From Cohnella sp. CFH 77786 (GTDB lineage Bacteria > Bacillota > Bacilli > Paenibacillales > Paenibacillaceae): a stretch of 64,000 nt of DNA. Below, piece after piece: positions 1 through 8,732 of this stretch. The stretch lies in contig NZ_WJIB01000004.1 of NCBI RefSeq assembly GCF_019400745.1, positions 310,001 through 374,000 on the forward strand, read 5' to 3'. Positions within the stretch are counted from its first letter, which is position 1, and every line of letters begins with the position of its first letter. Position numbers and translations under genes: made by a program. The notes under the pieces were generated by a model. That model saw nothing but the letters and a program-made list of their open reading frames with translations. It searched no databases and was not told the origin of the DNA.

Positions 1-812
1 TCGAGCGCGGCCTGGAACGTCTCGGACGACCGATCGCCCGATCCGTCCTCCGCGCGGACCAACTCCCCATAAGCGATACGAAGCGGTTCGTCGTCGGCAT
101 GCGCATAGAACCATTCCGCGGGAAGCCGCTCGGCGAGCACCCGTTCTGCCTCGTCCGCCGCCAAATCCGACAATCCCGTAACGAGGGCAGTCTGCCAGCG
201 GCCGCTCAGCCGTGCTCCGATTTCGCGCTTGATTTCCTCCATGGAATAGGGATGAACCAGCGGCGTCAGCCACATCCCTTCCAGTTCGACGACGGGATTG
301 CGCCGAACGAACGGCATCCTGTACAGCTCGGCGCTCCCCTCGCCCTGTACGAGCGGACGGAAAACGAGTGCGGAATCGGCCGGCAGCTTCTTCTGCGGCC
401 CACCGGCGATGATGGCCGCTCGGCTGCCTTCCTCCCAATCGATTCGCTCGACGATCCGCTGCATAACCTGATCGGCGTTGTCCGGCTCGAGCAGCGTCTT
501 GACGATGTAGTCGATTGCCCCGAGACGCAAAGCCTCCTGCACGAAATCGAACTCGTGATGGCACGTCAGCACGACGGAACGGACACGCGGCAGGCGCCGC
601 CTCGTTTCCTTGATCAGATCAAAGCCGTCCATCCCCGGCATCGTGATATCGGTGAACAGCAAATCCGCATCCGTCTGCTGCAGAAGCTCCAGGGCCGACT
701 TGCCGTCACCCGCTTCCCCCACGACGACCATGCCGTACGATGACCAATCGAACAAGGAAATGAAGCCTTTGCGCACCAGCTTCTCATCGTCGACCACGAC
801 GGCTTTAATCAT
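1..812 (-). CDS. YesN-type response regulator, C-terminus beyond window edge
   Basis: This is the N-terminal 270 residues of a two-component response regulator, read from an ATG at 812 and open to the window edge. Residues 1-120 form a receiver domain: it starts MIKAVVVDDEKLVRKGF, with the acidic pair DD at 8-9, the phospho-acceptor Asp in TDITMPGMDG near residue 54, and Lys in DYIVKTLLEP near 104. The remaining visible part (130-270) resembles the variable linker of YesN proteins; an AraC helix-turn-helix would be expected further left but lies outside the window. Its start overlaps the end of the upstream sensor kinase by 8 bp, so the two are translationally coupled. It probably activates the adjacent ABC uptake operon; this is inferred from position. 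Confidence 0.85.
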   Translation of the reverse strand, partial: MIKAVVVDDEKLVRKGFISLFDWSSYGMVVVGEAGDGKSALELLQQTDADLLFTDITMPGMDGFDLIKETRRRLPRVRSVVLTCHHEFDFVQEALRLGAIDYIVKTLLEPDNADQVMQRIVERIDWEEGSRAAIIAGGPQKKLPADSALVFRPLVQGEGSAELYRMPFVRRNPVVELEGMWLTPLVHPYSMEEIKREIGARLSGRWQTALVTGLSDLAADEAERVLAERLPAEWFYAHADDEPLRIAYGELVRAEDGSGDRSSETFQAAL

Positions 813-2556
813 CGAAATCCTCCTTCCGCTTCTTCGGGATGACGATCGTGACCGTCGTTCCCGTCCCCGGCTCGCTCTCGATCCGGAAGTTCATCTCGTC
901 GCAGTAATAGCGCCGCAGCATCCGGTTCACGTACGAGAGGCCGATCCCGAGCCCGCGCCGTTTGGCTCCTTCATCATCGGACAGCAGCCTCTCGGCTTCG
1001 CCCGGTTCCAGGCCGGCTCCGTTGTCCGCGACGCGCAGCAGCAGATGGCTCTCGCCTTCCGAGCCGACCGTAATATTGATTCTTCCGTTCCCGTCGCTCA
1101 TGCCGTGGTAAATCGAATTCTCCACGATCGGTTGAAGCAGGAACCGGGGAACGGCGACGTTCATGACCTGTTCGTCCGCATGGACGTGGAATTCGAACTC
1201 GTAATCGTACCGGATCCGCTGAAGCTCCATGTAGTGGCGGATCGCCTCGATTTCTTCTTCCACCGTCACGATCAGGCTCTGCTTGCCCAGATTGTAGTGA
1301 AGCACCTTGACCAGCAGCGTCACGAGCCGGTCGATTTCCTTCTGTCCGTTCATCCGCGCCAGCCATTGCACGGTGTTGAGCGTATTGTGCAGAAAATGCG
1401 GATTGATCTGGCTGAGCAGCTTCTCGATCTCGAACTGGCTCTTCTGCTTCTCGTTCAGCGCGACGGCGGCGATCAACTCGCCGATCTTGTTCTTCATCTC
1501 TTGAAAATTGTTCAGCACGAAGTCGAACTCCTCAACGTTCGTGAACGAGACCGGAGCGGTCGGGTTCTCGGCCATCCGGACGATCTCCGTGTTGACCTTC
1601 CGCAGAGGACGGTACATCTTCTTCCAGATGAGCAGCGCCAGCAGCCCCGCGAAGGCAAGCGTCGACAGCGCGAGAACGAGCATTTTCCCCAGCCAGGAAT
1701 AGATTTCACTGTTGAATGCGGACTTCTTCACGGCCGCAGCAAGCTGCCATCCCTGCGAACTGCGGTAACGGAACAGGTGGTACCCGCCGTATTCCTCATG
1801 CGGCGCCTTGCCGCCCAGCCGGACTTGTTCCTGAACGTCGGCGGGAATGCCGGCATCTTCGACATAGGTGATGCCGCTGCGGTCGCCCACGAGCAGATGG
1901 GTGACTTTCATGCCGTACGACTGCTGGTTCAGGATATGTCGGAACAGGCTGTAGTTCGTTTCCAAATAAATATACAGCTTCTGGTTGCCGCCTACCTGGA
2001 CAGTCCGCTGCTCGGAGAATACCATGTTGTCGCTGTTGCTGTACATCGTCTTGTGGGGTCCGTAATAATCCGCGCCATTGTAGTGGATGAGCGGCGGGAA
2101 GTGCCGGGTATCCGGCGCGCTTTCCATGCTTAAATTCGAGAACAGGACGGGATCGTCGGCATCGGGCAGAATGTACGCGGTTAACCCCAAATAAGGATTC
2201 GTGAAGTTGACCAGGTTGATTTTCTCGTTGATGGAAGCCATAATCAGCGACTTGCGGGAAATCTGCTTCTCCTGCAGGTAGGAAGACACTTCCGACACGA
2301 TCTGGCCGTCGAGCGCGAACTGCTTGGAGGCGAAATCGAGATTGTTGATCGTATATTCGAGAGCGGCCGCTTCCTGGTTCAAGCTGGCGCTGATGCCGCT
2401 CTGGATTTTCCCGGTTAGAATGTCGTAGATCGAGGAATAGGTCAGCACGCCGACCAGGAGCAGGGGCAGCAAGCAGCCGATCATCAAATACACGATCAGC
2501 GTGCGCCGAAGCGAACGGGCCTCGAAACGGCGGCGCAGTACGGAAAGTACGGGCAC
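805..2556 (-). CDS. YesM-family sensor histidine kinase
   Basis: Membrane sensor kinase of about 583 residues. One TM helix lies near the N-terminus (LIVYLMIGCLLPLLLVG), a large extracytoplasmic domain follows, then a second TM helix about residue 300 and a HAMP-like stretch. The His_kinase domain carries QINPHFLHNTLNTVQW (phospho-His), and the HATPase domain shows the N box LQPIVENSIYHG and G boxes DNGAGLEPGE and GLGIGLSYV. The family senses extracellular sugars or their binding protein and phosphorylates an AraC-type regulator. I chose the GTG at 2556, preceded by AAGGGAG, because the longer frame from GTG 2595 has no ribosome site and starts at the -10 box TATAAT (2597-2602). Stop overlaps the response-regulator start. 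Confidence 0.9.
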   Translation of the reverse strand: MPVLSVLRRRFEARSLRRTLIVYLMIGCLLPLLLVGVLTYSSIYDILTGKIQSGISASLNQEAAALEYTINNLDFASKQFALDGQIVSEVSSYLQEKQISRKSLIMASINEKINLVNFTNPYLGLTAYILPDADDPVLFSNLSMESAPDTRHFPPLIHYNGADYYGPHKTMYSNSDNMVFSEQRTVQVGGNQKLYIYLETNYSLFRHILNQQSYGMKVTHLLVGDRSGITYVEDAGIPADVQEQVRLGGKAPHEEYGGYHLFRYRSSQGWQLAAAVKKSAFNSEIYSWLGKMLVLALSTLAFAGLLALLIWKKMYRPLRKVNTEIVRMAENPTAPVSFTNVEEFDFVLNNFQEMKNKIGELIAAVALNEKQKSQFEIEKLLSQINPHFLHNTLNTVQWLARMNGQKEIDRLVTLLVKVLHYNLGKQSLIVTVEEEIEAIRHYMELQRIRYDYEFEFHVHADEQVMNVAVPRFLLQPIVENSIYHGMSDGNGRINITVGSEGESHLLLRVADNGAGLEPGEAERLLSDDEGAKRRGLGIGLSYVNRMLRRYYCDEMNFRIESEPGTGTTVTIVIPKKRKEDFDD

Positions 2557-2596
2557 GGTCGCATATCTCCCTTGGTCTGTAAGCGTTATCGCCACT

Positions 2597-2605
2597 ATTA
2601 TAGCA
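2597..2605 (-). promoter_or_regulatory. Extended -10 promoter of the kinase/regulator pair
   Basis: On the minus strand the sequence TGCTATAAT gives a perfect TATAAT hexamer (2597-2602) with an upstream TG (extended -10). No good -35 is visible. It lies about 40 bp upstream of the chosen kinase start, so the kinase and regulator pair can be transcribed independently of the ABC operon. Confidence 0.5.
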
Positions 2606-2649
2606 CATGATCCGGGGGCCGTCCGAGGGCCGTGAATCCGGAATGACGC

Positions 2650-2681
2650 ATACCGCCCGCTTCCGAAGAAGCGAGCGGTAT
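2650..2681 (-). terminator. Hairpin between binding-protein gene and kinase gene
   Basis: Inverted repeat ATACCGC..GCTTC, loop CGAA, GAAGC..GCGGTAT. It sits just after the solute-binding protein stop. It lacks a U-tract on the minus strand, so it may be a weak terminator or an mRNA-end stabiliser rather than a strict stop. Confidence 0.4.
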
Positions 2682-2707
2682 TCGCGTGGTGCGTTTTGAA
2701 TTTCGAC

Positions 2708-4537
2708 TTACTGCGTTACGCTCTTTCTGGCTTCGAACAGCTCCTCCGCTTTCTTGACGGAGAATGCCAGCACTTCGTCGTAGCCGAGGCCTTTCACTTT
2801 GTCGAGCATCTCCTGCTTAAACTTGTTGTATTGGGCTTCATCCTTGGCGAAAACCATTTTCCAGGAGTATTGCTGGATGACGGTGCCGATCTGCGCGTTC
2901 TTCTGCTCCAGCGCCTTATCCATCAAGAGCGGCGGCTTGCCCGTGAAGCCTTGCGGAGCGACCGCGATCATGTTGTTCTTCACGAAGTACTCCTTCGGCG
3001 TAAGCGCGCCCATCTTCTCGCGCCATTCGCTGTCCAGCTTGCTCGGATTCCGCTTCAGCGATGTCGTCCACAGGTTATGGTCGTAAGGCTCGCCCGTTTC
3101 CGGGTTCGTAAGCCCCGGCGCGACATTGGGGAAGTTAATCTGGCTCATGCCGTCATAGTACGTGCCGCCGCCGTACTCATCCGGCACGATCGTTCCCTTC
3201 TGATCCGCGAAAGCTTTCCAGCCGAAATCGGTGACGAACGGCTTGCCGTCCTTGTCGATATCCCAGGTCAGGCCTTTCGGGCCATTCTGGATCGCCGTTC
3301 CGCCGCCCGTGGAAAGCATGGCGCCTTCCGGCGTATACAGCCAATTGATGAACTCCATGATCCGCGCGGGGTCTTTCGCCTTCGCGCCGATCGCCATCAC
3401 CCAGTTGCTGCCGTATTGATTGAAGCCCCAGGAATATACTTTTTCTTCCTTGAAGGGCACCGTAGCAAAGCCTTTGCCCTGTGCCGTCCGCTCCGGCGTG
3501 TTGTAGTTGGCGGAGCCGAGCCACGGGAACCAGCAGAACAGGAGACGTCCATCCTTGTACTTGCCGACGACGTCGTCGAACTTCTGGGTCAGAGAATCCG
3601 GATCGACCAGACCCATCTGATTGGCGTCGAAATACAGCTTCAGGGACTTCATGTACCAGCTGTCGTCGGACAGGAATTCATAATATTTGTCTTGGTCCGC
3701 GGCGACGTAGAGAAGCGTGTTGCCGTTCTCGTCATAACCGTACATGTTCGCGAATTGCTTCGCCACCATCATCTTATAGTTGCCGTCCCAGTCCGCCCAC
3801 ATGGAGAACGCGTACGTTTTCTTGCCGTTTTCATTCTTCGGCTCGAGCTCCTGCATCTTCTTGAGTACTTGCAAATAATCCTGAGGCGTGTTGATCGCAG
3901 GGGCGCCGATTTTCTGGTACAGATCCCAGCGCAATTCCGGTCCCCAGGTCAAGTCTTTGCCTTCGGACGGCCCCGGCTGGTTAGACGCCACGTTGTTGCC
4001 GATCCCGTACACCGCTTTGCCATCGCCGAACGCGACTTTCGCTTTTTCGATCGCCTTCGGGAAAGAAGCCACGATGTCTTTGCCGTACTTGTCCAGCAAG
4101 CCGTCCTTCGTCCAGTCGAGCAGCAGGCCGCCTTTAATCGCGTTGGGGTAATCGGTGGTATTGTCGCCGAACACGACGATATCGCCCAGATTGCCGGAAG
4201 CCATCATGGCCGCGATTTTGTTCTGGCCGCCGTCCAGGTTGGAGGCGATGATGTTCAGCTTGATATTGAACTTGTCCTTCAGGATCTTGCCGTACCAGCC
4301 CGTCTGTTCGCCGGCGTAGTTCGCGGTCGTCGAGAATACGGTCAGCTCGAGCTCCTTGGAGTGGTCGAGTCCGCCCTCCGAGCCGGCGCTTGCGCTCGGG
4401 CTGGCGCCGTCGCCGGACTGCGATGCGCTTGCCGATGGGGAATCCTTCGCCCCCTCGCTCTTGCCGCCGCTGCAGGCCGTGATGCCAACCGCCATGAACG
4501 CCGCGAGCGCAAGGCTCGTCATCTTTTTGAAACGCAT
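2708..4537 (-). CDS. Extracellular sugar-binding lipoprotein of LplA-type ABC transporter
   Basis: Binding protein of 609 residues, typical for the large LplA-like family of Paenibacillaceae. It starts MRFKKMTSLALAAF and has a lipobox with Cys about residue 22 (VGITAC), followed by a Ser/Ala/Gly-rich linker (25-50) that tethers the protein to the membrane. The mature part shows the family-1 binding-protein fold (ELTVFSTTANYAG, GDIVVFGDNTTDYP, GNNVASNQPG). It delivers an oligosaccharide to the two permeases encoded upstream on the same strand. GGGAGG sits 8 nt before the ATG. The substrate cannot be read from sequence. Confidence 0.9.
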   Translation of the reverse strand: MRFKKMTSLALAAFMAVGITACSGGKSEGAKDSPSASASQSGDGASPSASAGSEGGLDHSKELELTVFSTTANYAGEQTGWYGKILKDKFNIKLNIIASNLDGGQNKIAAMMASGNLGDIVVFGDNTTDYPNAIKGGLLLDWTKDGLLDKYGKDIVASFPKAIEKAKVAFGDGKAVYGIGNNVASNQPGPSEGKDLTWGPELRWDLYQKIGAPAINTPQDYLQVLKKMQELEPKNENGKKTYAFSMWADWDGNYKMMVAKQFANMYGYDENGNTLLYVAADQDKYYEFLSDDSWYMKSLKLYFDANQMGLVDPDSLTQKFDDVVGKYKDGRLLFCWFPWLGSANYNTPERTAQGKGFATVPFKEEKVYSWGFNQYGSNWVMAIGAKAKDPARIMEFINWLYTPEGAMLSTGGGTAIQNGPKGLTWDIDKDGKPFVTDFGWKAFADQKGTIVPDEYGGGTYYDGMSQINFPNVAPGLTNPETGEPYDHNLWTTSLKRNPSKLDSEWREKMGALTPKEYFVKNNMIAVAPQGFTGKPPLLMDKALEQKNAQIGTVIQQYSWKMVFAKDEAQYNKFKQEMLDKVKGLGYDEVLAFSVKKAEELFEARKSVTQ

Positions 4538-4644
4538 TCCTGTTGCCTCCCTTTTTGGTATTGAAGAATGCTATAGTTCAACTCCGCCTGACGGCAGAGA
4601 TAAACCCTGGTTCCAAAGTTCCAAATCGCTTCAGACCGTGACGA

Positions 4645-5541
4645 TCAGCCTTTGACGGCGCCGATCATGATGCCTTTCACGAAATACCTCTGGAAGAACG
4701 GGTAGACGAGCAGGATCGGAAGCACAACGATCATCGTCACCGTCATCCGCACCGAGGTCGGCGTCTGCATGTTCTGCATGTTGACAGCCCCCAGGTTCTG
4801 CGCGCTCTTGATGAGCGCGGCGAGCGAGCTCGATTCGTTCAGGTAGCGCCATAACAAATACTGCAGCGTGTAATACTTCTTGTCCGTCATGAGCCACGCG
4901 GTATCGATGAACGAGTTCCACTGGCTCACCGCCGAGAAAATCGTGATCGTCGCCAGAATCGGCGTGATCAGCGGGAAAATGATGCTGCGGAATATCCGCA
5001 TATACCCCGCGCCGTCGAGAGCGGCCGATTCCTCCAGCGACGGCGGCACCGCTTCGATGAACGTTTTGACGAGGATGATATTGAACGGAGCGATGATCGT
5101 CGGCAGGATGTAAGCCAAATAGTTGTTCGTCAAGCCCAGCAGGTGCATCGTGCTGTACCACGGAATCAACCCCGCGCTGAAATAGAGGGTGACAACGAGA
5201 CTTCGGTACATGAACTGCCGGCCCCACATCTCGCTCTTCGTGAACAGATAGCCGAGGAAAGCCGACGCTCCGACCGTCAGCAGCGTACCGACCACGGTAC
5301 GGTAGAGCGAAACGCCTGCGGCATGTCCCAGTCCTTTGATCTTCAGAACCGACACGTAATTGTCGAAGTGGATCCCTCGCGGGTAGAACGTGATATACCC
5401 CATCGTGGAAAGGTCGTTGGAGCTGATCGTGTTGATGAACAAGTAATAGAACGGAAATATGCAAGTTATGGTAAAAAGGCCGAAGAACGAGTAGTTGAGC
5501 GTGTGGAACAGAACGTCTCCGGCACTGCGTTTGCGTTTCAT
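4645..5541 (-). CDS. Sugar ABC transporter permease, LplC/MalG type
   Basis: Integral membrane permease of 298 residues with about six TM helices. The EAA loop (EESAALDGAGYMRIFRSII) contacts a shared MsmX-type ATPase that is not encoded here. It pairs with the LplB-type permease 20 bp upstream. The C-terminus PFFQRYFVKGIMIGAVKG is characteristic of the LplC/YtcP branch. It is the second gene of a three-gene operon with the binding protein downstream. Confidence 0.92.
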   Translation of the reverse strand: MKRKRSAGDVLFHTLNYSFFGLFTITCIFPFYYLFINTISSNDLSTMGYITFYPRGIHFDNYVSVLKIKGLGHAAGVSLYRTVVGTLLTVGASAFLGYLFTKSEMWGRQFMYRSLVVTLYFSAGLIPWYSTMHLLGLTNNYLAYILPTIIAPFNIILVKTFIEAVPPSLEESAALDGAGYMRIFRSIIFPLITPILATITIFSAVSQWNSFIDTAWLMTDKKYYTLQYLLWRYLNESSSLAALIKSAQNLGAVNMQNMQTPTSVRMTVTMIVVLPILLVYPFFQRYFVKGIMIGAVKG

Positions 5542-5560
5542 GGCGTTGCCCCCTTGGCAC

Positions 5561-6520
5561 CTAGATGATGGACTCTTTCCGGATCCATTTGGACATGCCG
5601 TTGGCCAGGAAGAGAAGGAATACGCTGATGATCGATTTAAGCATGCTGACCACCGTCGCGAACGCGAAGTTGTTGCTGAACGCGATGTTGTACACGTACA
5701 GGTCGAGCACTTCGATCGTGTCCTTGTTCATGGCGTTCTGAAATGCGAAATATTGCTCCATGCCGTTGTTGACGAAGTTGCCGATGGACAAGAGCAGCAG
5801 CACGAAGAACGTCGGCATGATGCCCGGCACCGTGATGTGCCAGATTTTGCGAAACCGGCTCGCACCGTCCACGTCCGCGGCTTCGTACAACTCCTGGTCG
5901 ATGCCGGTGATGGCTGCAAGATACAGAATCGCGCCCCAGCCCAGGCTCTTCCACCAATACCACGCGATCATCGCGAGCCACACGTTATTGTTGTTCGCGA
6001 GGAAGTTAATCCCTTCGTCTATGAAACCGAACTTGATGAGCAGCGTATTGACCAGTCCGTTGTCGACCGAGAACAACGTGAACGCGATCGAATACACGAG
6101 AATCCAGCTGATGAAATTCGGAATCGTCGTCAGCGTCTGTACGATTCGGCGGTACCAGCCCGTCTTGATCTCGGTCATCAGAATGGCGAAAATCACCGGC
6201 AGGAACGAAGTCACGATGCCGAGCCCGCTCATGGCGACCGTGTTCTTCATGACCCGGAGCACTTCTTGCGTCTGGGTCGGATTCTCCGCGATCGTTCGGA
6301 ACCACTTGAAGCCGACGAACGGCGTCTTATCGAGCGGGATGCCGGGGATGTAGTCGAAGAAGGCGTAAATCCATCCATAGATCGGCAAGTAGTAGAAAAT
6401 GAAGGTGATGATGAAAAAAGGAAGCGCCATCAGGAACAATTTGTACTTGTTCGGCAGCCTTCGGCCCGGCTTCGATGCGGCCGATCCATGTTTGGCAAGG
6501 TGGGTCGCCGGTACGGACAT
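5561..6520 (-). CDS. Sugar ABC transporter permease, LplB type
   Basis: Permease of 319 residues and first gene of the operon. About six TM helices are visible, beginning with LFLMALPFFIITFIFYYLPI. The EAA loop reads ELYEAADVDGASRFRKIWHI. Residues 1-25 are polar and Ala/Lys-rich, as in LplB homologues. Together with the downstream LplC-type permease it forms the heterodimeric channel; no ATPase gene is present, which is normal for systems using a shared MsmX-like subunit. Transcription likely starts from the promoter at about 6585. Confidence 0.92.
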   Translation of the reverse strand: MSVPATHLAKHGSAASKPGRRLPNKYKLFLMALPFFIITFIFYYLPIYGWIYAFFDYIPGIPLDKTPFVGFKWFRTIAENPTQTQEVLRVMKNTVAMSGLGIVTSFLPVIFAILMTEIKTGWYRRIVQTLTTIPNFISWILVYSIAFTLFSVDNGLVNTLLIKFGFIDEGINFLANNNNVWLAMIAWYWWKSLGWGAILYLAAITGIDQELYEAADVDGASRFRKIWHITVPGIMPTFFVLLLLSIGNFVNNGMEQYFAFQNAMNKDTIEVLDLYVYNIAFSNNFAFATVVSMLKSIISVFLLFLANGMSKWIRKESII

Positions 6521-6570
6521 GATTGCAAGTCCCCTTTGTTCAGATTCAAGGTCGGCTTAACGGCCGCTTC

Positions 6571-6586
6571 TTGTATGCGATTTCAT
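6571..6586 (-). promoter_or_regulatory. cre (CcpA) site overlapping the LplBCA promoter
   Basis: On the minus strand this reads ATGAAATCGCATACAA and fits the relaxed CcpA consensus WTGNAANCGNWNNCAW at every fixed position. It overlaps the start region just after the -10 box (TACAAT, 6585-6590), which is where catabolite repression is effective. CcpA binding itself is inferred. Confidence 0.6.
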
Positions 6587-6627
6587 TGTAAAATAGAGTG
6601 GCGGCGGGCCGTGAGGGAAAAGAAATC

Positions 6628-6653
6628 TCAGGTGTGCGAAAGACGTCAGGTGT
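6628..6653 (-). promoter_or_regulatory. Direct repeat, probable YesN binding site
   Basis: ACACCTGA occurs twice on the minus strand (6646-6653 and 6628-6635), repeats offset by 18 bp. The promoter-proximal copy lies about 37 bp upstream of the -10 box. Tandem half-sites at this position are typical for AraC-type activators. The match to the local YesN regulator is inference. Confidence 0.45.
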
Positions 6654-6897
6654 TATCGGACCGTTTTCCCCCCGGAGCGGACCATTTTCACCCTTCGCAA
6701 AAAGCAACGGCATCCTCGGCTGCTCTTTTTTCGCTTCTCAAACAACCTACGGCACACCTAAGGAATTCGCAGAAATAACGTCCCCGGAAGTCACTGCAGC
6801 GCGGAAGATATAACCTATAAGTCGCAAAATCCACATCATAAGAAGAGGAGAATATTAACGTGAGCTCCAAAACCGTAAACGGCTGTCTTCTCGCTGT

Positions 6898-6934
6898 AAA
6901 AAAGCCTCGACCGATGGCTGGCCGAGGCTTTTTT
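6898..6934 (-). terminator. Terminator of the DoxX-like gene
   Basis: Strong hairpin with arms AAAAAAGCCTCG and CGAGGCTTTTTT around a 13-nt loop, giving a U-run on either strand. It lies about 30 bp after the DoxX-like gene. Confidence 0.8.
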
Positions 6935-6966
6935 CTCCCGCTATTTTGGATCGCTTATGGCACTTA

Positions 6967-7401
6967 TTACCCCGCCAATAGCACAGCCGCAAGAAAGACA
7001 AGCTGCAGTACGGTCCGGGGAAGCAGCTTCGGAACTGGCTGCCCCCCGATCGTCAGCTTCTCCCGGGCGGCCCGTACGTTGGCAGGAAACATCGCGACCA
7101 GAAGTATCGCTAGGCCGACGGAAGCAGCCATGGAAGTAGCGGGGATCAAGATTCCGACAGCGCCGGCGATCTCCAGCAGCCCGGTCGCCGTCACGATCCA
7201 ATCCGGCCTGGGCATAGCAGGCGGAACCATTCGAATCAGGTCGGGACGTCTCTTGCCCCAGTGCGCCGATGCGGTAAGCAGCAGCATGACAGCCACCGCT
7301 CCCTGTAGCGGGGCATGCCAGCCTTCGAAGTGGATAACGCCTATCAAGCCAAGAAGCTTGAACAGCAGGAATGAAGCGACTAGCGCGTAGAAGGGAACCA
7401 T
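6967..7401 (-). CDS. DoxX-like small integral membrane protein
   Basis: A 144-residue hydrophobic protein with four predicted TM helices (FYALVASFLLFKLLGLIGV, GAVAVMLLLTASAHW, GLLEIAGAVGILIP, VLQLVFLAAVLLAG). The GLLEIAGAVGILIP segment and the size match the DoxX/DoxX-like family, whose biochemical role is mostly unknown but linked to redox or stress physiology. GGAAGAG precedes the ATG. It follows the DUF2269-like gene by 27 bp and is probably controlled by the TetR repressor at the head of this three-gene unit. Confidence 0.75.
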   Translation of the reverse strand: MVPFYALVASFLLFKLLGLIGVIHFEGWHAPLQGAVAVMLLLTASAHWGKRRPDLIRMVPPAMPRPDWIVTATGLLEIAGAVGILIPATSMAASVGLAILLVAMFPANVRAAREKLTIGGQPVPKLLPRTVLQLVFLAAVLLAG

Positions 7402-7428
7402 CCGGATCTCTTCCTTTCTTCGGTGTAT

Positions 7429-7890
7429 TCAGAATCCTTTCATCACCATGAGAAACAGAATGACGAGCGGCAGCAGCGTGGCGGCGGTGCCGAAGACGGC
7501 CCAAGCGCGGGAAGCGTCGCGGTATGCCTTGGAGATCGTGCCGCTAACGATGCATTGGGCGCTGATCCGGATCATTCTGCGTTGCAAGGGGATCAGGATC
7601 GCCGCCCAGATGATCCCGGTAACGGCCAGCAGCACGAGAGACAACGTCAGCCAGTTAAATCCCGACAGCGGGATCCCCGCATGCGCGGCCATCACGCTGC
7701 CCGATAGGATGATGAGGGCCAAACCCGGGATCGTAAACGCATAATCCGCGAGCATGACATTCTTCGCCGCGTTATGGATTACTTCCGGATTCTTCGTCAG
7801 ATCCGCCCGTATTTTCCAGAAGGCCGCCGTCACGATATTTCCGATCGCGAGCACGACCCCGGTCAGATGCAACATCAACCACAGATTCAT
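7429..7890 (-). CDS. DUF2269-like integral membrane protein
   Basis: A protein of 153 residues with four TM helices and a conserved look: WLMLHLTGVVLAIGNIV, TIPGLALIILSGSVMA, LSLVLLAVTGIIWAAIL and AATLLPLVILFLMVMKGF. This resembles the DUF2269 family of unknown function. ATG 7890 is chosen over 7911 because GGTGGGG lies at a proper distance before it. It is the middle gene of the TetR-DUF2269-DoxX unit; the product may contribute to the stress or solvent response suggested by a TetR-controlled membrane pair. Confidence 0.65.
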   Translation of the reverse strand: MNLWLMLHLTGVVLAIGNIVTAAFWKIRADLTKNPEVIHNAAKNVMLADYAFTIPGLALIILSGSVMAAHAGIPLSGFNWLTLSLVLLAVTGIIWAAILIPLQRRMIRISAQCIVSGTISKAYRDASRAWAVFGTAATLLPLVILFLMVMKGF

Positions 7891-7942
7891 CCGGATCCCC
7901 ACCTTCCGCATCTATCCGTCCGAAAAGGACGGCTCAGCCGGT

Positions 7943-8533
7943 TTACTTAGGATGTAAAATATTCGTGATCAAAGCAGTGAAATCTTGCGCCCCGAAAACG
8001 GCCTGCGTGGACGGAATGGTGGATCGGACCCGCAAGCCCAGTGTCAACAGCACGAACATATCGGCGGCTTTGGCGGCGTCGACCGATTCAGGAATCGCTC
8101 CGTGCCGCTGGCCCACCTCGATCCATTGCCTGGACAGCTCGACCGACCGGTCATAATGCTGCCGGAGCGCTTCCGCGATAACCGGCTGATCCTCCTTGCC
8201 GAGCAAATACATCAGCACTTTGTTCGTCAAATCTGCCTTGGCATAGGCCTCGATGCTCTCCGCGATCATCCTCATCGGTTCCGGGAACGAACGGCGCCCC
8301 TGCTCCACCTCGTTCATGAACCGTCGGTTTGTCTCTTCGAGCCGATCCTGCAGTACCCATACGAAGATTTCGTCCTTGCTCTTCACGTAGTGGAAAATCG
8401 CGCCCTTCGACAAGCCCGATCGTGCCATGATGTCCTTCATCGTAATGGTGTGGCATCCTTTTTCCCGGATCAGCTCTTTGGTCGTATCCAGCAGGAGCTT
8501 TGTGGTTTGCTTTCTGCGTTCCTCTTGCTTCAA
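7943..8533 (-). CDS. TetR-family transcriptional repressor
   Basis: A 196-residue regulator. The N-terminal TetR helix-turn-helix spans about 8-55 (LIREKGCHTITMKDIMAR, then GLSKGAIFHYVKSKDEIF); the C-terminal ligand domain is variable. The start is TTG at 8533, preceded by GAGGGGGG. It heads the unit with the two small membrane proteins downstream, and a palindrome 42 bp upstream is a likely autoregulatory operator. Confidence 0.88.
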   Translation of the reverse strand: MKQEERRKQTTKLLLDTTKELIREKGCHTITMKDIMARSGLSKGAIFHYVKSKDEIFVWVLQDRLEETNRRFMNEVEQGRRSFPEPMRMIAESIEAYAKADLTNKVLMYLLGKEDQPVIAEALRQHYDRSVELSRQWIEVGQRHGAIPESVDAAKAADMFVLLTLGLRVRSTIPSTQAVFGAQDFTALITNILHPK

Positions 8534-8574
8534 AGTCGACCCCCCTCTAAGATGACCTGTTGCTTTTATTATAT

Positions 8575-8595
8575 AAACAGACCGTCGGTTTGTAA
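8575..8595. promoter_or_regulatory. Probable TetR operator
   Basis: Interrupted palindrome AAACAGACCG-T-CGGTTTGTAA, 7 of 10 positions paired, 42 bp upstream of the TetR gene. Size and symmetry suit a TetR dimer. Confidence 0.55.
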
Positions 8596-8732
8596 ATGAG
8601 AAAAGGCATTATGCATCTATATAAAGGTTGTGTTTGGGGAGGATTTTGGAGTTCTCACTAAGTATTAAGGGTAAGAGTTAGGCTGTATGTGACGAATTTG
8701 ACGGCAATGCGTGCTCGCCTATTCCTATTTTC

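Noticed and set aside
610-2133. 507-codon plus-strand frame opposite the kinase gene
   Set aside because: Shadow of the YesM-type kinase; no ribosome site and no recognisable domain.
2696-4564. Long open frame on the plus strand (622 codons) opposite the binding-protein gene
   Set aside because: Antisense shadow of a clear lipoprotein gene; its composition (many Arg, Val, Leu, His) is typical of a GC-rich reverse frame and it has no family motif.
6860-7390. Plus-strand frame with an AAGAGGAG upstream
   Set aside because: It runs through the terminator hairpin and antisense to the DoxX-like gene; the protein looks random.
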